Assembly (NCBI RefSeq): GCF_014212495.1
Contig: NZ_JACKZC010000008.1
Coordinates: 1 to 64,000 of the forward strand
Length of the DNA stretch: 64,000 nucleotides
DNA from: Pontibacter sp. Tf4
GTDB lineage: Bacteria > Bacteroidota > Bacteroidia > Cytophagales > Hymenobacteraceae
Reading direction: 5' to 3'
Below the pieces are notes generated by a model that did not search any database, was not told the DNA's origin, and saw only the letters and a list, made by a program, of their open reading frames with translations. Shown piece by piece: positions 17,787 through 26,711 of this stretch. The position numbers and the translations under genes were made by a program. Position 1 is the first letter of the stretch. Every line of letters begins with the position of its first letter.

Positions 17787-18777
17787 ATAACCTGATCTGG
17801 GTAGCCTCCTGCAACAGGCGTTGCTTATCTACGGGAACCACCCCTACCTGTTCGCAAACCAGCCCGCCGCCCAGGTTGCTCAGCCCGGCCAGAAACTGTA
17901 CCGATGTGCGCAGCGCCATACACAAAGCCGCTATACTTATGACCGTATCGCCGGCACCAGAAACATCGGAAATAGAACGGCGGTGGGCTTCCATGTAAGT
18001 TTTATGGCTGCCGTTTGCAATAAATATGCCGCGCTCCGAAAGCGTCACCAATACCTGTTCTGTCTGCAGGCGTTTCTGTAGTTCCTTTACTGCTTCTTCA
18101 AACGCGTGCAGGTTCTCGTCGGCAAAGTCAACCTTCAGGCCTTCTTTCAGCTCTTTCAGGTTTGGCTTGAACAGGGTGCACCCCACAAAGCTAAGGAAGT
18201 TCTTCTTTTTAGGATCGACAACGGTAGGAATATTGTGCTCATTGGCCAGTTGGATAAACCGCCTGATGTTGGCCTCAGAGAACACGCCTTTGTCGTAATC
18301 TTCCAGCACCACAACATCCGCCGCATCCAGCAATTTTATGTAACGCTCTTCCAGGTGCTGGTTATCATAAGCGGTCAGTTCGGTCTCTATCTCTGCATCA
18401 ATGCGCAGCAACTGCTGGGCACTGGCAATAATGCGGTGTTTTATAGTTGTAACCCGCTCAGGGCTCTGCACAATCCCTTCCGTCGACAGTCCTTTTTCTT
18501 CAAGCAGGCGCAGAAAATCGCCGCCATCCTTGTCGTCTCCTATTACAGAGCAGAGCAGTGGCGTAGCGCCAAGGGCCTGCACATTTAGGGCCACGTTGGC
18601 AGCACCGCCCAGGCGTTTCTCGCGTTTTACAACGTTAACTATAGGCACAGGTGCTTCCGGCGAGATGCGCGTCGATTTTCCCCACAAGTAGGAGTCTATC
18701 ATCACGTCGCCAACTATAAGTACGGTCAGCCCATTAAAGGCTGTAAAAATATCTTCTAAACTATGGATGTGGTTCAT
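17758..18777 (-). CDS. D-glycero-beta-D-manno-heptose-7-phosphate kinase
   Basis: A 339-aa PfkB-family sugar kinase matching the kinase half of HldE (RfaE domain I), which phosphorylates heptose-7-phosphate at C1 for ADP-heptose synthesis. Visible motifs are GDVMIDSYLWG near the N-terminus, VVLEDYDKGVF in the middle and the anion-hole/catalytic SGAGDTVIS near residue 270. The adenylyltransferase half is absent, so this is the split type; no RfaE2 gene lies in the window. HldD, the last enzyme of the route, is at 50425-51390. It overlaps the aminotransferase gene by 1 nt and trkH by 29 nt. Confidence 0.92.
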   Translation of the reverse strand: MNHIHSLEDIFTAFNGLTVLIVGDVMIDSYLWGKSTRISPEAPVPIVNVVKREKRLGGAANVALNVQALGATPLLCSVIGDDKDGGDFLRLLEEKGLSTEGIVQSPERVTTIKHRIIASAQQLLRIDAEIETELTAYDNQHLEERYIKLLDAADVVVLEDYDKGVFSEANIRRFIQLANEHNIPTVVDPKKKNFLSFVGCTLFKPNLKELKEGLKVDFADENLHAFEEAVKELQKRLQTEQVLVTLSERGIFIANGSHKTYMEAHRRSISDVSGAGDTVISIAALCMALRTSVQFLAGLSNLGGGLVCEQVGVVPVDKQRLLQEATQIRLFEAHEQRTA

Positions 18778-19991
18778 TACTGAAGTTTAGCCAGGCTAAG
18801 TTTGATGCGGCGCAGGGCCTCGGTCAGTTTTTCGTCGGAGGTGGCATACGAGAAACGAACGCAGTTCGGTGCCCCGAACGCTTCGCCACTTACCACAGCT
18901 ACCAACGCATCGGTCAGTAAAAACATGCACAGGTCCAGCGCGTTCTGTATGGTGTTGCCCTCGTAGCTCATGCCAAAATAATGGCTTACATCCGGGAAAA
19001 TATAAAATGCTCCTTCCGGCACATTGGTTTTAAAGCCCGGGATGTCGTTCATCAGTTCCAGCACCAGGTTACGGCGACGCAGGTAAGCTTCCCGCATCTC
19101 CAGGGCTGCTTCCTTGCCACCTTGCAGGGCCGCGTAAGCTGCTTTCTGGGCAATGGAGCAGGTACCGGACGTGATCTGGCTCTGCATTTTTTCGCAGGCG
19201 GCGGCAATGGTCTTGTGGGCTGCAATATAGCCTACACGCCAGCCCGTCATGGCGTAGCCTTTCGAGAAGCCGTTTACCGTCACAACACGGTCCTTTATAA
19301 AGTCGAAGCCGGCCATGCTGGCGTGCTGTCCTTCAAAGTTGATGTACTCGTAAATCTCGTCGGCAATGACATGAATCTGCGGATATTTCTCCAGCACTTT
19401 TGCCAGTGCAAGCAACTCTTCTTCGGTAAACACGGAACCCGTCGGGTTGCATGGCGAAGAATACATGATCAGTTTAGTATTGGAAGTAATGGCTGCTTCG
19501 AGCTGTGCTGGCGTAACTTTAAAATCGTTTTCCAGTTTGCCCATTACCTGCACCGGCGTGCCCTCTGCCAGCTTCACTATCTCTTCATACGACACCCAGT
19601 AAGGTGAAAAAATGATCACTTCATCGCCGGGGTTAACCAGGCACATTACCGCATTGGCAATGCTTTGTTTGGCACCGGTCGAGACCACAATGTTTTCCGG
19701 CTTATAGTCCAGGTTGTTGTCGCGCTTAAATTTATCGGCAATGGCCTGGCGTAGTTCCGGGTACCCGGGCACAGGCGTGTAAAAAGTAAATCCGTCGTCG
19801 ATAGCCTTTTTGGCGGCATCCTTTATGTATTGCGGCGTCTGAAAATCAGGTTCTCCAAAGCTCAGGCTTATTACATCGTGGCCCTGCGCAGCCAGCTCAC
19901 GGGCTTTTTTTGCCATCGCTATCGTCTGGGGCTCGGCAAGAGCCGTTATTCTATCGGACAGAATGTTGCTTACTTTATCAATGTGCTGCAT
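18777..19991 (-). CDS. Pyridoxal phosphate aminotransferase (aspartate aminotransferase type)
   Basis: A 404-aa class I aminotransferase of the subgroup that includes bacterial aspartate aminotransferases. SLSFGEPDF (about 42-50) lies in the substrate domain, YSSPCNPTG carries the conserved Asn, and NGFSKGYAMTGWRVGY holds the PLP lysine. Substrate choice cannot be fixed from sequence, but aspartate/2-oxoglutarate or prephenate is usual for the subgroup. It is the first gene of a four-gene minus-strand run (aminotransferase, heptose kinase, two TrkH), an odd mixture of functions likely read from the promoter at 20012. Confidence 0.93.
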   Translation of the reverse strand: MQHIDKVSNILSDRITALAEPQTIAMAKKARELAAQGHDVISLSFGEPDFQTPQYIKDAAKKAIDDGFTFYTPVPGYPELRQAIADKFKRDNNLDYKPENIVVSTGAKQSIANAVMCLVNPGDEVIIFSPYWVSYEEIVKLAEGTPVQVMGKLENDFKVTPAQLEAAITSNTKLIMYSSPCNPTGSVFTEEELLALAKVLEKYPQIHVIADEIYEYINFEGQHASMAGFDFIKDRVVTVNGFSKGYAMTGWRVGYIAAHKTIAAACEKMQSQITSGTCSIAQKAAYAALQGGKEAALEMREAYLRRRNLVLELMNDIPGFKTNVPEGAFYIFPDVSHYFGMSYEGNTIQNALDLCMFLLTDALVAVVSGEAFGAPNCVRFSYATSDEKLTEALRRIKLSLAKLQ

Positions 19992-20011
19992 CTACTTGTC
20001 GTTTAAAAGGC

Positions 20012-20019
20012 CAAAGGTA
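20012..20019 (-). promoter_or_regulatory. Promoter -7 element for the aminotransferase operon
   Basis: TACCTTTG on the minus strand, 20 nt before the start codon at 19991. No clear TTG lies at the 19-nt spacing. Confidence 0.45.
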
Positions 20020-21060
20020 CTTATTCTGTTACACACTTTCCAGAAAGCACGGCTGTAATATGCGGGTACCTCCTGGTTAGCCAGGTAAATTGCCAAATTG
20101 TTCTGAACGAAGAAAGAGATCGGTTATAAAATCCGGATTTATAGGTTGGTTGCAGGTGGAATGACTGGATTTTGGTTTAATGGGTATGGTCCTGTAGTTA
20201 CCTCACCCCAACCCTCTCCTAAGAACAGGAGAGGGAGATTGTTCTGTTGCTATAGTTTGAACTATAGTTAGCATATATGTATCCTATCCCAACCCTCTTG
20301 TCTGAATCAGGATTTTCTGGATTACCGGCTTTGTCTATAGTTAGAACAGCTATAGTTACTTTTACTCTTTCGCTGGCGCGGGTTTGCAACCCGTGCCTAC
20401 CTATAGGGTTGAATTTGTAACTCAACTGACCCGGCAGAGACAGGAAATTCGATGTCTTTAGCTATAGTTCTACATTTACGAGACAATAGACCCCTGCCCC
20501 TCTCAAGAGGGGAATTGCTACTGTTGCTATAGTTTGGTTTATAGTTTTATAGTTTGTGTGGTCCAACCACCCCTGCCCCTCCTTATCCAAGGAGGGGAGC
20601 TCTGACATTGCTATAGTTTAAGCTATAGTTTTATAGCTCAGACCACGAGCAGGACAGGTCGCGACCTGTCCCTACAGAATTACATCCACGAGAAAACCGA
20701 TCTGCCACAGCCAAGATCAAGGAAAGTAACTATAGTTTAAGTAGAAGCTATCGAATATGATTTCAGTCTTTGGGTTGAGCGCCTTTGACTTGTTGCAGTG
20801 CCGCAGGCAATCCGAGGTACGAGGATAGCAAGAAGGCAGCAGCGCGATGCCCGAAGACGGGGCCTCCCGGCCCCAGAGGGAGCCAAGTAAACTATAGAAC
20901 AGTAGGTGATTAGAGCTCCCAGGATTAGAAGCAACTATAGAAAGAAGGCTTGGTTCAGATAGTAGGAAAAGCAAACTATAGGACATATAAGATTTCTCGA
21001 CTACGCTCGAAATGACAATAGAGAAGCTAAAAGTTTTGCTTTCAACAATTGGAAGACAAA
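20020..21060. repeat. Large intergenic repeat block 1
   Basis: About 1 kb without a credible gene; ORFs here cross repeats. It holds fourteen CTATAG palindrome cores between 20.2 and 21.1 kb and three C-rich/G-rich hairpins (20212-20235; 20497-20512; 20576-20597). There is also a TGC-loop hairpin at 20379-20393 within GGCGCG/CGTGCC caps, a perfect 20-bp palindrome GGACAGGTCGCGACCTGTCC at 20652-20671, and copy 1 of an interspersed element (about 20638-21021) whose second copy is at about 27094-27500. Confidence 0.7.
20638..21021. repeat. Interspersed intergenic element, copy 1
   Basis: About 380 bp matching 27094-27500 in order: GAGCAGG palindrome area, CCACGAGAAAA, the core TCTTTGGGTTGAGCGCCTT, a GC-rich core (GCGATGCCCGAAGACGGGGC, then CTCCCGGCCC and GAGGGAGCCAA), ACTATAG-linked segments with TAGAG(C/T)TCCCAGG, and the end GAAATGACAATAG. 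Conservation is patchy: short cores are nearly the same while the spacers differ. The GC-rich core can fold (GGGGCC/GGCCCC). It encodes no protein that I recognise. Confidence 0.65.
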
Positions 21061-21064
21061 CAAA

Positions 21065-21096
21065 AAAAGGGTCGCAACTATAGCTGCGACCCTTTT
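21065..21096 (-). terminator. Terminator after recR
   Basis: A perfect 12-bp stem (AAAAGGGTCGCA with its complement) surrounds the loop ACTATAGC, which itself contains the CTATAG core. On the minus strand it is followed by a T run. It lies about 20 nt past the recR stop. Confidence 0.85.
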
Positions 21097-21115
21097 CCAA
21101 AAGGTAATTTAACTC

Positions 21116-21730
21116 TTAAGCCCTGCCGTAAGCAGTGCGCTCTACAATACTTCTGCCTAAGGTAATCTCATCCGCATACTCCAACTCGCCTCCAACCGGA
21201 ATACCGCGGGCAATAGATGTGATCTTCAGGTTCTGGTGGTCGCGTAGCTTGCGTGTCAGGTAAAAAGCAGTGGTATCGCCTTCCATGGTCGGGCTGATCG
21301 CCATTAACACTTCTTTAACCTCTGTGTTTGGCAGCAGGCGCTCCAGCAAACTGTCGATGTGCAGATCCGATGGGCCTACACCTTCGAGCGGCGAAATAAC
21401 ACCACCCAACACATGGTACAGGCCTTTGTACTGGGCCGTATTTTCAATGGCAATCACATCCCGTATGTCGCTTACCACACACAGCAAGCTGCGGTCGCGA
21501 AGCGGGTTGCTGCAAATGCCACACACTTCAGTATCGGAGATGTTATGGCACTGCTTGCAATGTTTTACTTCGGTGCGCATTTTCACCAGGGCTTCGGCCA
21601 GCGAGAACGTGTCTTCTGACTCATTCTTAAGCAGGTGTAACGCTAAGCGAAGGGCCGTTTTTTTTCCTACACCGGGCAGCTTGGCCAGCTCTTCCACGGC
21701 ATTTTCTATCAGCTTCGACGGAAACTCCAT
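21116..21730 (-). CDS. recR: Recombination mediator protein RecR
   Basis: RecR acts with RecF and RecO to load RecA on gapped DNA. The 204-aa protein has the helix-hairpin-helix LPGVGKKTALRLALHLL at about 18-34, a C4 zinc finger (CKQC and CGIC, about 58-74) and the TOPRIM domain beginning LLCVVSD. Length is typical. clpS lies 9 nt upstream and the two are probably co-transcribed. A strong terminator follows. Confidence 0.97.
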   Translation of the reverse strand: MEFPSKLIENAVEELAKLPGVGKKTALRLALHLLKNESEDTFSLAEALVKMRTEVKHCKQCHNISDTEVCGICSNPLRDRSLLCVVSDIRDVIAIENTAQYKGLYHVLGGVISPLEGVGPSDLHIDSLLERLLPNTEVKEVLMAISPTMEGDTTAFYLTRKLRDHQNLKITSIARGIPVGGELEYADEITLGRSIVERTAYGRA

Positions 21731-21739
21731 TTAACCTCC

Positions 21740-22021
21740 TTACTGAATATCCGCAGAAAGTGATTTCTGGTGCAGCGCGGTGCACATGCCTTCCAACTCC
21801 TCGTAAGACCCCATTTTAACCGTACACTTGCCTTTGTAGTGGATCAGCAGCGTACATTGTTCTGCCTGCTCCGCCGTGTGGCCGCATACTTTAATCAGGG
21901 TCTCGATCACGTGGTCGAAGGTATTAACGTCATCATTAAAAACGATCAGCTGGCGCAGGTCGGTATTCTCTTCCAGCACCGCAACATCTTCCTGATGTAA
22001 AATTTCTCTCTCCGTATTCAT
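21740..22021 (-). CDS. clpS: ATP-dependent Clp protease adaptor ClpS
   Basis: ClpS delivers N-degron substrates to ClpA/ClpC unfoldases. The 93-aa protein has the motif VFNDDVNTFDHVIETL (about 28-43), in which Asn-Asp-Asp residues contact the substrate N-terminus and the unfoldase. It precedes recR by 9 nt. TAATTTTG at 22026-22033 lies so close to the start codon (22021) that the transcript may be nearly leaderless. The partner ClpA/ClpC is not in this window. Confidence 0.95.
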   Translation of the reverse strand: MNTEREILHQEDVAVLEENTDLRQLIVFNDDVNTFDHVIETLIKVCGHTAEQAEQCTLLIHYKGKCTVKMGSYEELEGMCTALHQKSLSADIQ

Positions 22022-22025
22022 AGCA

Positions 22026-22033
22026 CAAAATTA
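22026..22033 (-). promoter_or_regulatory. Promoter -7 element for clpS-recR
   Basis: TAATTTTG on the minus strand, 4 nt before the clpS ATG. Its placement predicts a start point at or beside the start codon, hence a leaderless mRNA, as at hemE. The -33 element is not clear. Confidence 0.45.
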
Positions 22034-22265
22034 CGAACTAAACAGCACTTTATAAAGCAGCCGGGCAACTATAAATCGCTCTTTTGCTGCTGCATAAAGT
22101 ATAGTTTTTAACAATCCGGAGCGGCTTATAATTCCTGTAAAACCAATTACCTGAACTATAGTTTTTGTACCTTGCACCGCATATCAGGCGCTATTTTTGC
22201 TCTTTAAACAGATTACTGCAATCTTGCAGCTAATTACTCTTTTAACAACCAACCAATCAACTCTG

Positions 22266-24437
22266 ATGATCTTTTCTAACCGATTAAAAGGGCTGGCTTT
22301 TACTATGCTTTTGGCTGTAGCAACGTTGCAGGCACAGGCACAGGACAAAATGCTGACCATGGAAGATGCCATTATTAACCCGGCACTTCAACCCGAAAAC
22401 CTGCGCCAGCTGAACTGGGTAGCGGGTTCCGACGACTTTACTTTTGTAAAAGACAACGCTTTGGTTCGTGGCAACGCGAAATCCACGAAGCACAATACCA
22501 TACTTACCGTTGATAAGCTGAGTGCGGCCATACAAGCGGCAGGCGGTAAAGAAGTAAAAAGCTTCCCGGCAGTGCAGTGGAAAGATGCCAATACTCTTGT
22601 TCTGAACCTGCAGGGCAAGATCTTTAACTATAACCTGAAAGATGGGAAAGCAACTATAGTTACTACATATGCTGCCGATGCCGAGAACGCAGAACTGGAC
22701 CCAACCAAACAGCGCATCGCTTACACCAAAGGCAACAACCTGTATGTGTCTGCCCCGGGCGCTGCTGATGTGGCTGTTACGAATGAAAAGAATGAAGGGA
22801 TAGTTAACGGACAGGCGGCGCACCGCTCTGAGTTCGGTATCAGTAAAGGCACTTTCTGGTCGCCGACTGGTAAGCATCTGGCGTTCTACCGCATGGACCA
22901 GACCATGGTTACTGATTACCCGCTGGTTGATGTGGCCCCACTTCCAGCTAAATTAAATAACATTAAATACCCGATGGCAGGCGGCAAAAGCCACCATGTA
23001 ACAGTGGGTGTTTACAACACGGCTACGAAGCAAACTACTTTCCTGAAAACCGGTGAACCGGCTGAGCAATACCTGACCAACATTACCTGGAGCCCGGACG
23101 AAAAGCACATTTACATTGCCGTAGTTAACCGCGACCAGAACCACATGAAACTGAACCAGTACGATGCTGCTACCGGTGATTTTGTGAAGACACTGCTGGA
23201 AGAAAAACATGCCAAGTATGTGGAGCCTGAAAAGGGCCTGTACTTTGTGCCTGGCAAACCAAACCAGTTTGTAAGAGTAAGCGAGCGCACCGGCTATGAT
23301 CATTTATACCTGTATGATACCAACGGCAAAGAGATCAGAACCCTGACCAAAGGCGACTGGATGATCACCGATGTGCTTGGTTTCAGTAAGGATGGCAAAA
23401 AATTATACTATAGTTCTACTGCCGAAAGCCCGCTGGAGCGCCATTTTTATAGTGTAGACCTTAACAATGGTAAAAACACGCGTCTGTCTCAGGGTAGCGG
23501 TACGCACAGCGCCAAACTTAGCCCGAACGGCAACTACATCATCGATACCTATAGCAGCCAGGTAACACCACGTAAGATCTGGGTAGTGAATACAAAAGAT
23601 GGCAAAGTAGCGCAAACACTGCTTACTTCTAAAAACCCTGTGGCCGATTATGCACTTGGTGAAGTAACTATCTTCCCGATCAAGGCTGACGATGGCACCG
23701 ACCTGTATACCCGCATGATCACGCCTCCGAATTTTGATAAGAACAAGAAATACCCGGTGGTGGTGTATGTGTATGGTGGTCCGCATTTGCAGTTGGTAAC
23801 CAACAGCTGGATGGGTGGCGCGAACCTTTGGATGCAGTTAATGGCCCAGAAAGGCTATATCGTTTTCACCTTAGACCCACGTGGAACATCAGCCCGCGGA
23901 CTGGAATTTGAACAGGCTACTTTCCGCCAGTTAGGCACCGTAGAAATGGCCGACCAGCTGCGTGGCGTAGAGTATTTAAAATCGTTGCCTTATGTAGATG
24001 CCAGCCGCATGGGTATCCATGGCTGGAGCTTCGGTGGTTTTATGACCACTACCATGATGCTGAAGTCGCCTGAGACCTTCAAAGTTGGCGTGGCCGGCGG
24101 TCCGGTTATCGACTGGAACTACTACGAAGTGATGTACACTGAGCGTTATATGGATTCTCCGGAGCAAAACCCGGAAGGCTACAAAAATGCCAACCTGCTG
24201 AACCACGTAAAGAACCTGAAAGGCAAACTGCTGATGATTCACGGCACGGTGGATGATGTAGTAGTGTGGCAACACAGCTTAGCGTTCCTGAAAAAGGCCG
24301 TGGACGAAGGCGTGTTACTCGATTACTTCGTGTATCCGGGCCATCCACACAACGTGATCGGGAAAGACCGCGTGCACCTGATGCGAAAAGTAACGCAGTA
24401 CCTGGATGATAACCTGAAAGCTACTCCACAACAATAA
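22266..24437 (+). CDS. S9-family (dipeptidyl peptidase IV type) serine peptidase
   Basis: A prolyl oligopeptidase-clan enzyme, probably a periplasmic dipeptidyl peptidase IV that removes Xaa-Pro dipeptides. I start at the ATG at 22266 (723 aa), which gives a signal peptide ending AQAQ; the longer frame back to 22197 adds 23 residues in front of it. The N-terminal beta-propeller (DPPIV_N) fills about 90-480. The hydrolase domain follows with nucleophile Ser588 in GWSFGG, Asp663 in GTVDD and a late His in GHPHN. A terminator follows directly. A perfect AACTATAGTT lies inside the gene at 22652-22661. Confidence 0.94.
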   Translation: MIFSNRLKGLAFTMLLAVATLQAQAQDKMLTMEDAIINPALQPENLRQLNWVAGSDDFTFVKDNALVRGNAKSTKHNTILTVDKLSAAIQAAGGKEVKSFPAVQWKDANTLVLNLQGKIFNYNLKDGKATIVTTYAADAENAELDPTKQRIAYTKGNNLYVSAPGAADVAVTNEKNEGIVNGQAAHRSEFGISKGTFWSPTGKHLAFYRMDQTMVTDYPLVDVAPLPAKLNNIKYPMAGGKSHHVTVGVYNTATKQTTFLKTGEPAEQYLTNITWSPDEKHIYIAVVNRDQNHMKLNQYDAATGDFVKTLLEEKHAKYVEPEKGLYFVPGKPNQFVRVSERTGYDHLYLYDTNGKEIRTLTKGDWMITDVLGFSKDGKKLYYSSTAESPLERHFYSVDLNNGKNTRLSQGSGTHSAKLSPNGNYIIDTYSSQVTPRKIWVVNTKDGKVAQTLLTSKNPVADYALGEVTIFPIKADDGTDLYTRMITPPNFDKNKKYPVVVYVYGGPHLQLVTNSWMGGANLWMQLMAQKGYIVFTLDPRGTSARGLEFEQATFRQLGTVEMADQLRGVEYLKSLPYVDASRMGIHGWSFGGFMTTTMMLKSPETFKVGVAGGPVIDWNYYEVMYTERYMDSPEQNPEGYKNANLLNHVKNLKGKLLMIHGTVDDVVVWQHSLAFLKKAVDEGVLLDYFVYPGHPHNVIGKDRVHLMRKVTQYLDDNLKATPQQ

Positions 24438-24444
24438 CAACTAT

Positions 24445-24477
24445 AAAACAGGCGCTGATGATCTCAGCGCCTGTTTT
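24445..24477 (+). terminator. Terminator after the S9 peptidase
   Basis: A perfect 14-bp stem (AAAACAGGCGCTGA with its complement) with a 5-nt loop, followed by GTTTC. It starts 8 nt after the stop codon. Confidence 0.85.
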
Positions 24478-24578
24478 GTTTCTTAATTGCAACAGCGAAG
24501 CTTTTGTATATAAGATGATCAACAGTGAGGCCGTATTGCTAATGGTAGTGCCTAACTATAGTAGTGCCAATAGTAAAA

Positions 24579-25844
24579 TTACCATGTCTTTTCCCCGGCT
24601 TTCATCTTCTCAATGATTTCTTCTAAAAACTGGCCTTCAGCTCCTGCAAGCTCGATTGTATGGCTCATTACTTTTATTGCTTCTTCAGTCTTGCCTATCT
24701 TGTACAATAAATTGGCATAAGTATACAAATATTTGGGGTTGCCTTTTTCTTTTTGTGTAGCTAACTCCGCCGCCCATTCCAATGCCGTTTTCAGATTTTC
24801 CTTATCATCACTAAAAAGGAATAGCTTGTTAGCATGGCTATCGAGTTGTGGGTTGTCAATCTTGTTTTTAACAGACAAAATATAGTTGGTGTATTCGGTC
24901 CAGTTTTGGGTCCACTGGAAGTACATTGGCTTGGCAGTCATTATAATTTTATCCTTCAGATCCGGAAACTGCTTTGTCAGCATTCCATCTACTTCATTCC
25001 AGTCAACTTGCTCATTAACTATACCGGTATAAGCTACCATGCCACCACCATAGTCCTTCTTTCTCCCATCTACCCTGAGTTTAGGGAGAACAAGTTCATC
25101 AAAAATTACCGTTGTAGTAATTTGCTCACTCACTCCTTCCCCAAGCACTGCATTAGCTTTTGCTGAATGGCTTCTCAGGACAGCGAAGCCAGGATCTGTT
25201 ATCTTTTGCGTGGAGACTGCAATAAGTTTAAGATTCTCTGCACTGGTTAAATCCTTTTGCGTTTTCAGGTAGGCATTTGCAGCTATAGGAATGAGTTCTC
25301 TGTCATTCATCAGTTGTGCGGACTTTAATAATTCTGAAAGAAAAGCCGGGTCTTCCACTCCTTTCATAAAATCCCACTTCTGCTTCTGATATCCACTAAG
25401 GGCCAGTTCTGACTTCGAGATAAATACTGCCGCAGTAGGAGAAGCTCCGTTTACCCTGTGTACGAGCTCACCCTGCGGATTGAAAAACAGGTAAACAGGA
25501 TAACTGTCGACGTTATAGGTCCTAACTATAGCCTGCGCATCTTTGTACCACTTTTTTACGTCCTCACTATCTTTCTTCGTAGTATCTGCCTGAACTTTAA
25601 CACTTACAAAATAGGTGTTAAAAAAATCGCCGACTTCTTTTTTAGGAAAAATATCCCTATCCATTTGTTTGCAAGGCCCACACCAGGTTGTAAATACATC
25701 TACAAAAATGTACTTGTTTTCCTTCTTCGCTTTCTTCTGAACCTGTTCCCAACTAAGGCCCTGCTCAAATTTAATGCCTTCTACATTTTGTGCCTGCGCC
25801 CCACCTATCATAAAGAGCAGCGCAATTAAAAGTTTGATTTTCAT
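24579..25844 (-). CDS. Thioredoxin-fold protein with helical-repeat C-terminus
   Basis: A 421-aa exported protein: signal peptide (residues 1-19, ending AQA), then a thioredoxin-like domain with active site WCGPC (Cys55/Cys58) of the DUF255/thioredoxin_7 kind. A long C-terminal helical region follows, with TPR-like character (KYLYTYANLLYKIGKTEEAIKVM near 380). The substrate is unknown; such proteins are usually periplasmic disulfide reductases. It is A/T-richer than the peptidase gene beside it and convergent with it. The gene is alone on its strand. Confidence 0.85.
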   Translation of the reverse strand: MKIKLLIALLFMIGGAQAQNVEGIKFEQGLSWEQVQKKAKKENKYIFVDVFTTWCGPCKQMDRDIFPKKEVGDFFNTYFVSVKVQADTTKKDSEDVKKWYKDAQAIVRTYNVDSYPVYLFFNPQGELVHRVNGASPTAAVFISKSELALSGYQKQKWDFMKGVEDPAFLSELLKSAQLMNDRELIPIAANAYLKTQKDLTSAENLKLIAVSTQKITDPGFAVLRSHSAKANAVLGEGVSEQITTTVIFDELVLPKLRVDGRKKDYGGGMVAYTGIVNEQVDWNEVDGMLTKQFPDLKDKIIMTAKPMYFQWTQNWTEYTNYILSVKNKIDNPQLDSHANKLFLFSDDKENLKTALEWAAELATQKEKGNPKYLYTYANLLYKIGKTEEAIKVMSHTIELAGAEGQFLEEIIEKMKAGEKTW

Positions 25845-26136
25845 GATCCAGTTTGTTTTGATGAACTATCTTATTGCAAAAACTATAGACGCTGGTCGCC
25901 TATAAGTAGAGCGTATTACCAAAAAGTAGGCAGGTAACTCAGTGAGCGGATACAGAAAGCAGATCAACTACGAGTATATCGTAATACTACGAAATATTCG
26001 TACATATTCAACCTTTACACCGCAAAATAATTTTGGTTGGATCAGGACTTTTGCTTTGCGTTACTTTGGAGTAGGCTACCACTGTTTACTCCTGGTATTG
26101 CAACAACTATAGATTCACTTAAAACGCTGAATTACG

Positions 26137-26144
26137 TACCTTTG
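26137..26144 (+). promoter_or_regulatory. Promoter -7 element for the gene at 26169
   Basis: TACCTTTG lies 24 nt before the ATG at 26169. It is inside the longer open frame (from 26037), so it argues against that longer start. An AACTATAGTT sits between it and the start codon. Confidence 0.45.
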
Positions 26145-26168
26145 CAGCACCAATACAACTATAGTTTT

Positions 26169-26711
26169 ATGCCTGCACCATCTGCATCCTTCAAGAAAGC
26201 CATCAAACAACTCTCAGATAAAGACAAGGAAGCCCTTTTACTGAAAGCAGTGCGCCGCGATGCCGAGCTGTATGACATGTTTTCGTACGAACTGGGCGAA
26301 CTGACGCTGGAGGAACTGCAGGAACAAAGTCAGGACGTGATACATGAGTTGTTGCTGAATGCGACCGGCCGCAGCCTGACCAAAGCCTTAGCCAAAGCAC
26401 TGCGCAAAGCTGTAAAAGAGATTGCCCGGTTCAAGCGCATCACCAAGGATAAGAAAGCCGAAGTAGAGCTACACCTGTATACCCTGGACATTATTTTCCG
26501 GAACTATACCGGCCAGTTCGACAGCTACTACAAGGTTTTCTATACTTCTACAGCGCGTTTGCTACTCAAAACCATCCAGCTCATCCGCAAAAACCTGCAC
26601 GAAGATTACCACCTGGAATACAAAGACACTATAGACGATTACCTGCTTCAGATCCGGTACCGAAACAAACCGCTGCCTGTGGAATTGCCTTCGGAGTTTG
26701 AAGTGGAGTAA
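26169..26711 (+). CDS. Conserved hypothetical helical protein
   Basis: A 180-aa, strongly charged, alpha-helical protein without signal peptide or membrane segment, hence probably cytoplasmic. I do not recognise a named family. Two features stand out: a lysine/alanine-rich helix around SLTKALAKALRKAVKEIARFKRI (split across about 66-88) and a C-terminal aromatic-rich part. I chose the ATG at 26169 because a promoter element lies just upstream and the extra N-terminal residues of the longer frame look non-coding. The perfect palindrome AACTATAGTT lies immediately before the start codon. Confidence 0.75.
   Translation: MPAPSASFKKAIKQLSDKDKEALLLKAVRRDAELYDMFSYELGELTLEELQEQSQDVIHELLLNATGRSLTKALAKALRKAVKEIARFKRITKDKKAEVELHLYTLDIIFRNYTGQFDSYYKVFYTSTARLLLKTIQLIRKNLHEDYHLEYKDTIDDYLLQIRYRNKPLPVELPSEFEVE

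Noticed and set aside
20219-20425. 68-aa open frame in the 20-kb repeat block
   Set aside because: Runs across hairpins and palindromes and has no conserved protein character.
20717-21100. 127-aa open frame on the minus strand
   Set aside because: It is a translation of the interspersed element, whose second copy does not keep the frame.
26037-26168. 44-residue N-terminal extension of the helical protein gene
   Set aside because: It contains the likely promoter and looks non-coding.
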